From Halisarca cf. caerulea (lineage: Eukaryota; Porifera; Demospongiae; Chondrillida; Halisarcidae), in the NCBI GenBank assembly GCA_963170055.1, contig CAUJGJ010000003.1, forward strand, positions 695,344 through 759,343: 64,000 nt of DNA, in the 5' to 3' direction. A program made the position numbers and the translations under genes. This document shows positions 34,089 to 45,041 of this stretch, piece by piece (position 1 is the first letter of the stretch; the number at the start of each line of letters is the position of its first letter). The notes below the pieces were generated by a model. The model did not search any database, was not told the DNA's origin, and was given only the letters and a program-made list of their open reading frames with translations.

Positions 34089-35892
34089 CAGACTTGTGGA
34101 GAGGCCTGACTAGAGAAGTCTTCCAGAGAGATGGAAAAGTGGAGGACGCGAGAGATGAGTTCAAGATATGACAAACGGGACCACTGAGAGAGGAAGAAGC
34201 AACACGTAGAGCTAAAGAAGGTATATTATCAGAGCCAGAACAGCGGCTGAGTATGAGGTTGCTTAACGCTTCTTGGCACCATTGGACAGTCACTGGCTCA
34301 AGAGATAAGCTAGCTGGTGGAGGATCAGTAGATGGAGGAGGATAACTTATCGGCAAATCATCAGAAGGGGAACTGGTAGACACAAAGTGGGTATTAAGGC
34401 TGTTGGCAGCAGATAAGACATTAGCCTCAGACAGACTCGGGATGGCGGGTGCTGTTGAAGAACTGGGTACAACTGACTTCAGAGTCTTCCAAAGCACAGC
34501 TGGACTGGAGTTGTTAGAGATGAGGGTGAGGAAATACTGCTTCTTGGCTTGTCTCTGGAGAGTTACAACACGATTACGTTGTGCAGTGAAAAGATGCCAG
34601 TCAGAAGGGCATTTCGTGGAACGAAACTTCCTTAGTAACTTATTCCTTATATCCATTTCATCACGAACAGATTTGCTAATCCAAGGTGCAGGGTTCTTTT
34701 TAGAGCGGAAAGACTTGAAAGGAGCATGTAGTGACAGGGCATCATTAAGCAAGGAATTAAACACTAACAACTTGTCATCAACATCATCAAAAACGTTAAG
34801 AACAGACCACGGTAGCCTGGCAACTTCCTCATCAAACAAGACGGGGTCAAAGTTTTTGAAAGATCGTTTATGGATGGTTTTTGTAAGGTGCTTTGGGGTT
34901 TGCCAAGACACAGTTAGAAAGATGGGAAGGTGATCAGAAAAGTAACTATCGATTACACCAGAGGAAACCACCGGAGTGTTGGAGGAAGCTAGAAACAGGT
35001 CAAGAATGGATGTAGATGAGCTGGAAAGACGGGTGGGTTCACAGATGGGCTGAATTAAACTATAGTTGGATATAAACTGTTGGAAGGTACTGGTGTAGGG
35101 TTTACAGGCGTCTGATACATCAACATTGAAATCACCACAAGCAATGACAAATCGCTTACAAGACAGCAAACCTTCGATACTAGCAAAAACATCATTCAGA
35201 GACCGAATACCCGACTGAGGTGGACGATAAAAACAACCGATAACAAAATTGGAAGGAAGGTGCTTTAAAGAGAGTGAGATCCAAATACACTCCAGGCCAG
35301 AAGGTAGGGAACACGATTCGACAATGGAGCTTGCGATCGAGTTTGATACGTACATAGCAACACCGCCTCCTTGGCGATTTCGGTCGTTCCTGTGGAAGTT
35401 AAAGCCCGGTACAGCGACTTCACTGTCAGCGATAGAGGAGTCCAACCATGATTCAGAGATGGCAATGACATGAGGCTTACAGGATGACACCAAAAGCAGC
35501 AGGTCTTCATAATGGCGAACAAGACTACGAGTGTTGACATGGATTATCTTCAAGCGGCAGTCCTTCTTCAATACTCTGGTCGTCCTCATAGAGTCATGTG
35601 GCCCAGGATTTAGTTCCACATCCCCTGATAGCCATACAGTAGCATGACAGAGGCTGGTGGTAAGATGGAAGGATTCCCTCAGCAATTTCGATTTCTTGAC
35701 TGAAGCACAGAGGTGTGAAAAAGAGTCACTGTGGGGATATCGCAACAGTAGCGATGGAGAAGAGTGACATCTCAAAGCCAAAGCAATCCACCGATGACGA
35801 AAAGCCTCATTGACATCAAAAAACAGGACAGCGTTCAATAAAATTGACAAAATAACCAGGGAACAAAACGCGTGACTTGCGCAAACCACCAA
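34024..35892 (-). CDS. LINE ORF: hydrophobic N-terminus, 2A peptide, EEP endonuclease, start of RT
   Basis: Residue numbers count from 35892; there is no ATG before the 2A. Residues about 8-26 are hydrophobic (FCSLVILSILLNAVLFF). The 2A peptide LSGDVELNPGP lies at about 88-98 (35599-35625), with ribosome skipping expected before the last Pro. Endonuclease blocks follow: HVNTRSL, ISESWLD, GCFYRPPQSG, ACGDFNVD and SDHLPIF. RT begins with RPLHKSGDRSCPSNYRPISI. Non-LTR elements with 2A have been described in sponges and sea urchins, where 2A may also act within a signal sequence. The frame breaks at the 3' end by a single-base shift. Confidence 0.88.
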   Translation of the reverse strand: MVVCASHAFCSLVILSILLNAVLFFDVNEAFRHRWIALALRCHSSPSLLLRYPHSDSFSHLCASVKKSKLLRESFHLTTSLCHATVWLSGDVELNPGPHDSMRTTRVLKKDCRLKIIHVNTRSLVRHYEDLLLLVSSCKPHVIAISESWLDSSIADSEVAVPGFNFHRNDRNRQGGGVAMYVSNSIASSIVESCSLPSGLECIWISLSLKHLPSNFVIGCFYRPPQSGIRSLNDVFASIEGLLSCKRFVIACGDFNVDVSDACKPYTSTFQQFISNYSLIQPICEPTRLSSSSTSILDLFLASSNTPVVSSGVIDSYFSDHLPIFLTVSWQTPKHLTKTIHKRSFKNFDPVLFDEEVARLPWSVLNVFDDVDDKLLVFNSLLNDALSLHAPFKSFRSKKNPAPWISKSVRDEMDIRNKLLRKFRSTKCPSDWHLFTAQRNRVVTLQRQAKKQYFLTLISNNSSPAVLWKTLKSVVPSSSTAPAIPSLSEANVLSAANSLNTHFVSTSSPSDDLPISYPPPSTDPPPASLSLEPVTVQWCQEALSNLILSRCSGSDNIPSLALRVASSSLSGPVCHILNSSLASSTFPSLWKTSLVRPLHKSGDRSCPSNYRPISILPAEQTP

Positions 35893-35910
35893 TTTTTTGG
35901 GGTCTCAACG

Positions 35911-36183
35911 ATACTACTGCTCCCTCTCTATACTGTACCCTATACTACTGCTTCCTCTCTATACTGTACACTATACTACTGCTCCCTCTCTATACTGTAC
36001 ACTATACTACTGCTCCCTCTCTACGCTGTACACTATACTACTGCTCCCTCTCTACGCTGTACACTATACTACTGCTCCCTCTCTATACTGTACACTATAC
36101 TACTGCTCCCTCTCTATACTGTACACTATACTACTGCTCCCTCTCTACGCTGTACACTGTACTACTGCTCCCTCTCTATACTG
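35911..36183. repeat. 31-bp satellite, segment 5
   Basis: About nine units between the LINE 5' end and retrotransposon copy B. Confidence 0.95.
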
Positions 36184-37622
36184 GATACATTCCTAATCCC
36201 TCCAAAACTTGGCTCATAGTCAAGGAGGATGTTTATGATGAAGCCAAAGTGGCTTTTGCTAACAGTGGAATTAATATCTCATCCTCTGGTCGTAAACATC
36301 TCGGCTCAGCTCTTGGAAAGTCTGCATTTGTACAGGATTTCCTGGAAGCCAAGGTTGTTAAATGGAGCAAAGAATTGGAGCTTTTGACAACTATTGCGAA
36401 GACAGAGCCTCACACCGCCTACTCAGCCCTTACTCATGGGCTTATGAGCAAGTGGACATACATAATAAGAACCACCCCTGAGGCATCCAGTCTTCTTACC
36501 CCTCTGGAAGACATTCTTAGGCACAAGTTCATCCCAGCAATTACAGGCAGAAGATCCATTACTGATGTAGAGCGGGAGTTGTTTGCCCTGCCTTGCCGAT
36601 TGGGTGGCCTGGGTATCCCCAATCCAACCATTGTCTCCGACTCTTACTACAATACTTCATTTGAGATTTCTGCACCACTTGTACAATCGATCATTGAAAG
36701 CAAGTATCAATATTCCAGTGATGTGGAGCTTGAGCAAAATCACATCAAGTACTCAATGAAGAAGCGCAAACGAGAGCAGCAGAATGACGATGCAATGAAC
36801 TTGAGGCCACCTGACACACTGAAGAGAGCAATGGAGCTAGCAAAGGAGAAAGGGTCGTCTAGCTGGTTAACAGCTCTACCCTTGGAGTCCCATGGGTTTG
36901 CTCTACACAAGAGTTCCTTCAGAGATGCACTGTGTCTCAGGTATGGGTGGCAACCTGAACGTCTGCCTACACGGTGTGACTGTGGTGATGCCTTTACTGT
37001 CGATCATGCACTCAATTGTCCGAGAGGTGCTTTTCCAACAATAAGGCATAATGAAGTCAGAGATTTCACTGGGCAGCTGTTGACAGAGGTGTGCCATGAT
37101 GTTTGTATTGAGCCTGTACTGCAACCCCTCGAGGGTGAAAGACTCGATTTGGCCAGCTCAATCAGAGATGACAATGCCAGGACAGACATTCGGGCTAGGG
37201 GATTCTGGGGATGTAGCCATCAGTGTGCATTTTTGGACGTAAAGGTTTTTAACCCCAACGCACAGACCAATCGGAAGTTCCCCTTAGCCGCTTGTTATCG
37301 TCATCATGAGAAGATGAAGAAGAGAGCCTATGAGCAGCGAGTCACAGATATTGAACATGGCTCCTTTACCCCACTGGTGTTTAGCACCACGGGTGGAATG
37401 GGGAAGTTGGCTGATACGTTCTACAGACGTCTAGCTTCACTTGTTTCGGCCAAGAGAGACCAGCCATACCATCAGATCATGGGTTGGCTCAGGTGCCATC
37501 TCAGCTTTTCCCTGCTTCGATCAGCAGTGATGTGCCTCAGAGGATCACGATCATCCTCCAGATTTGCCCCCAGATGTCCTGATTCTATTGACCTTGCAAT
37601 CAGCGAGGCTAGAATCATCTAA
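36183..37622 (+). CDS. RT C-terminus plus RLE-like domain, intact frame, copy B
   Basis: Starts inside the protein at GYIPNPSKTWLIVKED, downstream of the RT catalytic DD, which is lost. Conserved blocks: SSGRKHLGSALG, YSALTHGLMSKWTYIIRTTP, ELFALPCRLGGLGIPNP, KEKGSSSWLTALPLESHGFA. C-terminal: RCDCGDAFTVDHALNCPRGA (CxC-x7-H-x4-C), RHNEVRDFTGQL, CIEPVLQPL, ARTDIRARGFW, AFLDVKVFNP, HGSFTPLVFSTTGGMGK, LRGSRSSSRF and a stop at 37622. No stop or frameshift over 479 codons. The open frame extends upstream only because the satellite is stop-free. A finger followed by a D/E-rich nuclease core fits RLE-type elements; the exact clade is undetermined. Confidence 0.8.
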   Translation, partial: GYIPNPSKTWLIVKEDVYDEAKVAFANSGINISSSGRKHLGSALGKSAFVQDFLEAKVVKWSKELELLTTIAKTEPHTAYSALTHGLMSKWTYIIRTTPEASSLLTPLEDILRHKFIPAITGRRSITDVERELFALPCRLGGLGIPNPTIVSDSYYNTSFEISAPLVQSIIESKYQYSSDVELEQNHIKYSMKKRKREQQNDDAMNLRPPDTLKRAMELAKEKGSSSWLTALPLESHGFALHKSSFRDALCLRYGWQPERLPTRCDCGDAFTVDHALNCPRGAFPTIRHNEVRDFTGQLLTEVCHDVCIEPVLQPLEGERLDLASSIRDDNARTDIRARGFWGCSHQCAFLDVKVFNPNAQTNRKFPLAACYRHHEKMKKRAYEQRVTDIEHGSFTPLVFSTTGGMGKLADTFYRRLASLVSAKRDQPYHQIMGWLRCHLSFSLLRSAVMCLRGSRSSSRFAPRCPDSIDLAISEARII

Positions 37623-37768
37623 CTTTATTATATTAATTACTATATACATTGTGTACTAACCAGATATTAGGTGCTTTGTACTAATCAGTTATGTATTTTG
37701 CATGTCATTTATCTCAATTACATCATTTTTGTATAAAATTTTATTAATAATTGATATATTTGAAAAAA
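36184..37768 (+). mobile_element. RLE-type non-LTR retrotransposon in the satellite, copy B (5'-truncated)
   Basis: Opposite orientation to copies A and C. The 5' junction is satellite CTATACTG followed directly by RT sequence; the 3' end is a short A run (about 37763-37769) followed by CACTATACTACTG. Relative to the repeat phase about 3 bp of target (TAC) is missing rather than duplicated. The 3' UTR is only about 145 bp and AT-rich. Confidence 0.85.
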
Positions 37769-40700
37769 ACACTATACTACTGCTCCCTCTCTATACTGTA
37801 CACTACACTACTGCTCCCTCTCTATACTGTACACTATACTACTGCTCCCTCTCTATACTGTACACTATACTACTGTTCCCTCTCTACGCTGTACACTGTA
37901 CTACTGCTCCCTCTCTATACTGTACACTATACTACTGCTCCCTCTCTATACTGTACACTACACTACTGCTCCCTCTCTATACTGTACACTATACTACTGC
38001 TCCCTCTCTATACTGTACACTATACTACTGCTCCCTCTCTTCGCTGTACACTGTACTACTGCTCCCTCTCTATACTGTACACTATACTACTATTCCCTCT
38101 CTATACTGTACACTATACTACTGCTCCCTCTCTATACTGTACACTATACTACTGCTCCCTCTCTACGCTGTACACTGTACTACTGCTCCCTCTCTATACT
38201 GTACACTATACTACTGCTCCCTCTCTACGCTGTACACTATACTACTGCTCCCTCTCTATACTGTACACTATACTACTGCTCCCTCTCTATACTGTACACT
38301 ATACTACTGCTCCCTCTCTACGCTGTACACTGTACTACTGCTCCCTCTCTATACTGTACACTATACTACTGCTCCCTCTCTATACTGTACACTATACTAC
38401 TGCTCCCTCTCTATACTGTACACTATACTACTGCTCCCTCTCTACGCTGTACACTGTACTACTGCTCCCTCTCTATACTGTACACTATACTACTGCTCCC
38501 TCTCTATACTGTACACTATACTACTGCTCCCTCTCTATACTGTACACTATACTACTGCTCCCTCTCTATACTGTACACTGTACTACTGCTCCCTCTCTAT
38601 ACTGTACACTATACTACTGCTCCCTCTCTACGCTGTACACTATACTACTGCTCCCTCTCTATACTGTACACTATACTACTGCTCCCTCTCTATACTGTAC
38701 ACTATACTACTGCTCCCTCTCTACGCTGTACACTGTACTACTGCTCCCTCTCTATACTGTACACTATACTACTGCTCCCTCTCTACGCTGTACACTGTAC
38801 TACTGCTCCCTCTCTATACTGTACACTATACTACTGCTCCCTCTCTATACTGTACACTACACTACTGCTCCCTCTCTATACTGTACACTATACTACTGCT
38901 CCCTCTCTATACTGTACACTATACTACTGCTTCCTCTCTTCGCTGTACACTGTACTACTGCTCCCTCTCTATACTGTACACTATACTACTATTCCCTCTC
39001 TATACTGTACACTATACTACTGCTCCCTCTCTATACTGTACACTACACTACTGCTCCCTCTCTATACTGTACACTATACTACTGCTCCCTCTCTATACTG
39101 TACACTATACTACTGCTCCCTCTCTATACTGTACACTATACTACTGCTCCCTCTCTATACTGTACACTGTACTACTGCTCCCTCTCTATACTGTACACTA
39201 TACTACTGCTCCCTCTCTACGCTGTACACTATACTACTGCTCCCTCTCTATACTGTACACTATACTACTGCTCCCTCTCTATACTGTACACTATACTACT
39301 GCTCCCTCTCTACGCTGTACACTGTACTACTGCTCCCTCTCTATACTGTACACTATACTACTGCTCCCTCTCTATACTGTACACTATACTACTGCTCCCT
39401 CTCTATACTGTACACTATACTACTGCTCCCTCTCTACGCTGTACACTGTACTACTGCTCCCTCTCTATACTGTACACTATACTACTGCTCCCTCTCTATA
39501 CTGTACACTATACTACTGCTCCCTCTCTACGCTGTACACTATACTACTGCTCCCTCTCTACGCTGTACACTATACTACTGCTCCCTCTCTATACTGCACA
39601 CTATACTACTGCTCCCTCTCTACGCTGTACACTGTACTACTGCTCCCTCTCTATACTGTACACTATACTACTGCTCCCTCTCTATACTGTACACTATACT
39701 ACTGCTCCCTCTCTACGCTGTACACTATACTACTGCTCCCTCTCTATACTGTACACTATACTACTGCTCCCTCTCTACGTTGTACACTATACTACTGCTC
39801 CCTCTCTATACTGTACACTATACTACTGCTCCCTCTCTATACTGTACACTATACTACTGCTCCCTCTCTATACTCTACACTGTACTACTGCTCCCTCTCT
39901 ATACTGTACACTATACTACTGCTCCCTCTCTATACTGTACACTATACTACTGCTCCCTCTCTATACTGTACACTATACTACTGCTCCCTCTCTATACTGT
40001 ACACTATACTACTGCTCCCTCTCTACGCTGTACACTGTACTACTGCTCCCTCTCTATACTGTACACTATACTACTGCTCCCTCTCTACGCTGTACACTAT
40101 ACTACTGCTCCCTCTCTATACTGTACACTATACTACTGCTCCCTCTCTATACTGTACACTATACTACTGCTCCCTCTCTACGCTGTACACTGTACTACTG
40201 CTCCCTCTCTATACTGTACACTATACTACTGCTCCCTCTCTATACTGTACACTATACTACTGCTCCCTCTCTATACTGTACACTATACTACTGCTCCCTC
40301 TCTACGCTGTACACTGTACTACTGCTCCCTCTCTATACTGTACACTATACTACTGCTCCCTCTCTATACTGTACACTATACTACTGCTCCCTCTCTATAC
40401 TGTACACTATACTACTGCTCCCTCTCTATACTGTACACTGTACTACTGCTCCCTCTCTATACTGTACACTATACTACTGCTCCCTCTCTACGCTGTACAC
40501 TATACTACTGCTCCCTCTCTATACTGTACACTATACTACTGCTCCCTCTCTATACTGTACACTATACTACTGCTCCCTCTCTACGCTGTACACTGTACTA
40601 CTGCTCCCTCTCTATACTGTACACTATACTACTGCTCCCTCTCTATACTGTACACTATACTACTGCTCCCTCTCTATACTGTACACTATACTACTGCTCC

Positions 40701-42530
40701 CTCTCTATACTGTACACTACACTACTGCTCCCTCTCTATACTGTACACTATACTACTGCTCCCTCTCTATACTGTACACTATACTACTGCTCCCTCTCTT
40801 CGCTGTACACTGTACTACTGCTCCCTCTCTATACTGTACACTATACTACTATTCCCTCTCTATACTGTACACTATACTACTGCTCCCTCTCTATACTGTA
40901 CACTACACTACTGCTCCCTCTCTATACTGTACACTATACTACTGCTCCCTCTCTATACTGTACACTATACTACTGCTCCCTCTCTATACTGTACACTATA
41001 CTACTGCTCCCTCTCTACGCTGTACACTGTACTACTGCTCCCTCTCTATACTGTACACTATACTACTGCTCCCTCTCTACGCTGTACACTGTACTACTGC
41101 TCCCTCTCTATACTGTACACTATACTACTGCTCCCTCTCTACGCTGTACACTATACTACTGCTCCCTCTCTACGCTGTACACTATACTACTGCTCCCTCT
41201 CTATACTGTACACTATACTACTGCTCCCTCTCTACGCTGTACACTGTACTACTGCTCCCTCTCTATACTGTACACTATACTACTGCTCCCTCTCTATACT
41301 GTACACTATACTACTGCTCCCTCTCTACGCTGTACACTATACTACTGCTCCCTCTCTATACTGTACACTATACTACTGCTCCCTCTCTACGTTGTACACT
41401 GTACTACTGCTCCCTCTCTATACTGTACACTATACTACTGCTCCCTCTCTATACTGTACACTATACTACTGCTCCCTCTCTATACTGTACACTGTACTAC
41501 TGCTCCCTCTCTATACTGTACACTGTACTACTGCTCCCTCTCTATACTGTACACTATACTACTGCTCCCTCTCTATACTGTACACTATACTACTGCTCCC
41601 TCTCTACGCTGTACACTATACTACTGCTCCCTCTCTATACTGTACACTATACTACTGCTCCCTCTCTACGCTGTACACTGTACTACTGCTCCCTCTCTAT
41701 ACTGTACACTATACTACTGCTCCCTCTCTATACTGTACACTATACTACTGCTCCCTCTCTATACTGCACACTATACTACTGCTCCCTCTCTATACTGTAC
41801 ACTATACTACTGCTTCCTCTCTATACTGTACACTATACTACTGCTCCCTCTCTATATTGTACACTGTACTACTGCTCCCTCTCTGTACTGTACACTATAC
41901 TACTGCTCCCTCTCTATACTGTACACTATACTACTGCTCCCTCTCTACACTGTACACTATACTACTGCTCCCTCTCTATACTGTACACTGTACTACTGCT
42001 CCCTCTCTACACTGTACACTATACTACTGCTCCCTCTCTATATGTACACTGGACTACTGCTCCCTCTCTATACTGTACACTGTACTACTGCTCCCTCTCT
42101 ACACTGTACACTATACTACTGCTCCCTCTCTATACTGTACACTATACTACTGCTCCCTCTCTATACTGCACACTATACTACTGCTCCCTCTCTATACTGT
42201 ACACTATACTACTGCTTCCTCTCTATACTCTACACTATACTACTGCTCCCTCTCTATACTGTACACTATACTACTGCTCCCTCTCTATACTGTACACTAT
42301 ACTACTGCTCCCTCTCTACACTGTACACTATACTACTGCTCCCTCTCTATACTGTACACTGTACTACTGCTCCCTCTCTACACTGTACACTATACTACTG
42401 CTCCCTCTCTATATGTACACTGGACTACTGCTCCCTCTCTATACTGTACACTATACTACTGCTCCCTCTCTATATACTGTACACTGTACTACTGCTCCCT
42501 CTCTATACTGTACACTATACTACTGCTCCT
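37769..42530. repeat. 31-bp satellite, segment 6 (about 153 units)
   Basis: Longest segment, stop-free in three frames. Higher-order structure: the rare variant TCGCTG follows CTCCCTCTCT at 38041, 38940 and 40800 (spacings 899 = 29 units and 1860 = 60 units), and ACGTTGTAC at about 39777 and 41389 (1612 bp = 52 units). Around 42036-42055 and 42410-42425 shortened units (TATATGTACACTGG) recur, marking a further internal duplication near the edge. Confidence 0.97.
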
Positions 42531-42708
42531 TCGTTGAACTATTTTTCACTTTAACTGAAATTTCAGTGTAGTGTACTGTGTGTTCTGTAGTGATGAGGTG
42601 AAGCCATACAGTGACACTTGTGCTCTTTGTTCCACTCAGTGTTTATGTAACCTCCAGTTCAGAACTTGAACATGCTCCTATGTCATGGTTGTATCCACCT
42701 CTTTGTAG

Positions 42709-42875
42709 TCCTCATCTTGTGCTATTGGAGTGGGTTGATTTTTGATGAGTGTGAAAGGGATTCCTCACTGGATGATCCTGAGTGGAGGAGTCAGCTTGAG
42801 GCATTGCGGAATGAGGACATCAATGATGTGCTACATGGGAGGTGGTGGGAGTACTATTCCAGACAACGTTACAAG
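42709..42875 (+). CDS. Exon upstream of the GTPase (167 bp, phase 1-0)
   Basis: Acceptor ctttgtag ends at 42708; donor gtactg starts at 42876. The frame reads VLILCYWSGLIFDECERDSS, LDDPEWRSQLEALRNEDIND, VLHGRWWEYYSRQRYK. It leaves in phase 0, which is the phase in which the exon at 53071 starts, about 10.2 kb away. LHGRWWEYYSR parallels LKGRQWTDWYR in the 22594 exon. The product section is probably helical. No family recognised. Confidence 0.6.
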
Positions 42876-42921
42876 GTACTGATATATGTTAGAGCAGTCA
42901 ATTTGTCTTGTCACTGTAACA

Positions 42922-43139
42922 ACACAGGTGGATGGTGTGAGGTGGTGTTACTACACAGGTGGATGGTGTGAGGTGGTGTTACTACACAGGTGGATGGTGT
43001 GAGGTGGTGTTACTACACAGGTGGATGGTGTGAGGTGGTGTTACTACACAGGTGGATGGTGTGAGGTGGTGTTACTACACAGGTGGATGGTGTGAGGTGG
43101 TGTTACTACACAGGTGGATGGTGTGAGGTGGTGTTACTA
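42922..43139. repeat. 31-bp minisatellite, second type (7 units)
   Basis: Units contain ACACAGGTGGATGGTGTGAG and GTGGTGTTACT. The period is also 31 bp but the sequence is unrelated to the big satellite. It starts about 45 bp after the exon donor. Confidence 0.92.
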
Positions 43140-43769
43140 GCTTAGTGGTGTATATATACACCATGCACTATATGTATGATGGTGTTATTTACGAAAATGT
43201 AATTTTCTTTTGAATCCACTTTGAAGCCTTATAGCTAGCATCTTGCTGTCTGCCTTTTCCACTGAATCTGTTTTGATGTATTATTGTAATGAACATTGAA
43301 CTGTACAGCTACCACATAGAGTGCTCAGAGAAAAGTAGTATTGTATTGTGTGAGTGTTGTAAGGAGAGTTTATATGGCATTATCTGGTGATGCACTGAAT
43401 GCAGACAAGAATGATGGGGTATCGTATCAGCTTTTGTAATGACAGCCATTTTATCTTCAGTCTGAAAGACTAGTGTACATAACATGTCTGACTTATGTCA
43501 TTTGATACAAACAAAGCACACAGTTAAGTTCAGTGTTGGTGTTGAGGTATATGTTATTTGAGGGAAAGTACTATAGCACCCACATTGTAGAGTACATGCT
43601 TACATGAGTGTCTTGGTCCTCAAGTGTTGGGGGTGATGTGAAGTGTACATGTACATGGTTGTGATATGGAATATTTTAACTTAGTTTGAGTGGATTTGAT
43701 TGGCCAGCAGTGGCTTGGTGGAACACTGTTAAATGAACCTCAAAACACTCTTAAATGATGTGCATATTA
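43140..43769. other. Intron, no feature recognised
   Basis: No tandem repeat, inverted-repeat element or splice-bounded open frame recognised. Confidence 0.3.
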
Positions 43770-44038
43770 AACACCTTCCCTTTAGCAACATACTATTCCA
43801 TTATACAAAGAATCACCCTAGGATACACAAATCTGTGAACCACAAGAGATAGCAGCTGTACCAGCTGATAGTCCAATATATAAGTTATTGTTTACCAAAA
43901 CTTTGTTATTTGCTTTAAAATTAGAAATACAAAACAATACATTTGATCTATCCTTTGATCTTCTTGGCTTCACAAATTTGTGTATCTTGGGCTGATTCTT
44001 TTTATAATGGAAATGTACATTGCTTAATGGAAGGTGTT
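43770..44038. mobile_element. AACACCTTCC-family MITE, intact copy, 269 bp
   Basis: Ends AACACCTTCC and GGAAGGTGTT, with imperfect inverted repeats continuing for about 60 bp (TTTAGCAACATACTATTCCA; CAAAGAATCACCC). ATTA on both sides. This copy is an empty-site reference for the split copy at 57719-59943. Non-coding. Confidence 0.85.
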
Positions 44039-44188
44039 ATTAGTTGATGTTTGTCTGTATGAATTGTGCTTGTCTCTCAACAGTAAAACCAGCATGTCAT
44101 GTGGCATTATCCTTAGTACTTCACACTTGATAGGATTTGGTGTACCTCACAAGTACAAGTGTTGATTGAATAAGAGTTCAAGTAGTTA

Positions 44189-44476
44189 CATACCAACCTG
44201 TGTACATGTACCAACCTGTGTACATGTACCAACCTATGTACATGTACCAACCTGTGTACATGTACCAACCTGTGTACATGCACCTACCTGTGTACATGTA
44301 CCAACCTATGTACATGTACCAACCTGTGTACATGTACCAACCTGTGTACATGTACCAACCTGTGTACATGTACCAACCTATGTACATATACCAAGCTATG
44401 TACATGTACCAACCTATGTACATGGACCAACCTATGTACATGGACCAACCTATGTACATGTACCAATCCGTGTATA
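44189..44476. repeat. 18-bp minisatellite, segment 1 (16 units)
   Basis: Unit CCTGTGTACATGTACCAA with the palindrome GTACATGTAC. 18 is a multiple of three and no phase has a stop, so long open frames exist on both strands; none is a gene. Confidence 0.95.
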
Positions 44477-45041
44477 TATTTGCCAACCTATATGTGTTTA
44501 GATGTATTCTAAAGCTTTCTAACATCTGTAATACCACGGAACTGGAAGAAAAATTGGTTCTTGAACTTTGTCATTTCCATCTAAGCCTCGCTAATGTCAG
44601 GTGACTTTGCTCACGAGGTTGTAATACATTGTACTTTAAAGTCTTCCTATGAACGTTTGCTAACATTCATTGCTTGGACTTTTGACGTTCTTGTTTATTC
44701 ATGGATTGTGCTGTTTGTTACTTTACTCTGAAAAGCCTCAAGTTTTCAGAGGTTTTGCAAATTGAATGAACCCTGAGCCTCAGAGAGAGCTTTGTAAGTT
44801 TCTAAACTATGCACTTTTGAGTAGTTCTATAGCTCATTACCAATAGCGGGTGTGACCACAAGTTTGCTCATTTCTTTGTCCTCACTCTTCTAAACTCGGG
44901 CGACACCCTGAACTATCCCAACACAACAAGTATTAGTCTTTCAATCTAGTATCAATCTTTCATTCAATCCAAAGAAGCTAGCATAGTCAACAGATAACAG
45001 GTGCCTTCATGGAGGTGTGAAAACCCCATTGGTATTCATTA
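44477..45041. repeat. Segmental duplication flank, copy 1 (partner 48434-49025)
   Basis: Follows an 18-bp array in both places, with the same order (GTGTTTAGATGTATTCTAAA, TTCTTGAACTTTGTCATTTC, TTACCAA, CAATCTAGTATCAATC) and then a CGCATG-family element at the same point. The array, flank and transposon were therefore duplicated together. Confidence 0.85.

Larger units (their letters stand above)
31827..35910 (-). mobile_element. Nearly complete 2A-bearing LINE (CR1/L2-like) inserted in the satellite
   Basis: Element strand right to left. The 3' end (left) is a tandem tail of CCTAA units at 31827-31843. Satellite flanks: ...TACTGTACACTATA on the left and ATACTACTG on the right, so about 3 bp (ATA) is duplicated. 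It contains a hydrophobic N-terminus, a 2A peptide, an EEP endonuclease and an RT. A CGCATG-family element interrupts the RT C-terminus (32545-33274). The 5' end at 35910 begins in the coding frame without an ATG, so it is slightly truncated. Confidence 0.88.

Noticed and set aside
34403..34933. Plus-strand 176-codon open frame
   Set aside because: Lies opposite the LINE coding frame (34024-35892), which has all the recognisable motifs; a shadow frame.
27503..42571. Open frames of over 900 to 1600 codons on the plus strand
   Set aside because: They exist in all three phases because the 31-bp unit has no stop in any frame and 31 is not a multiple of three. The peptide is the same 31-residue cycle; no coding constraint is visible.
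42922..43139. Second 31-bp repeat as an outlier of the main satellite
   Set aside because: Same period but unrelated sequence; treated as a separate minisatellite.
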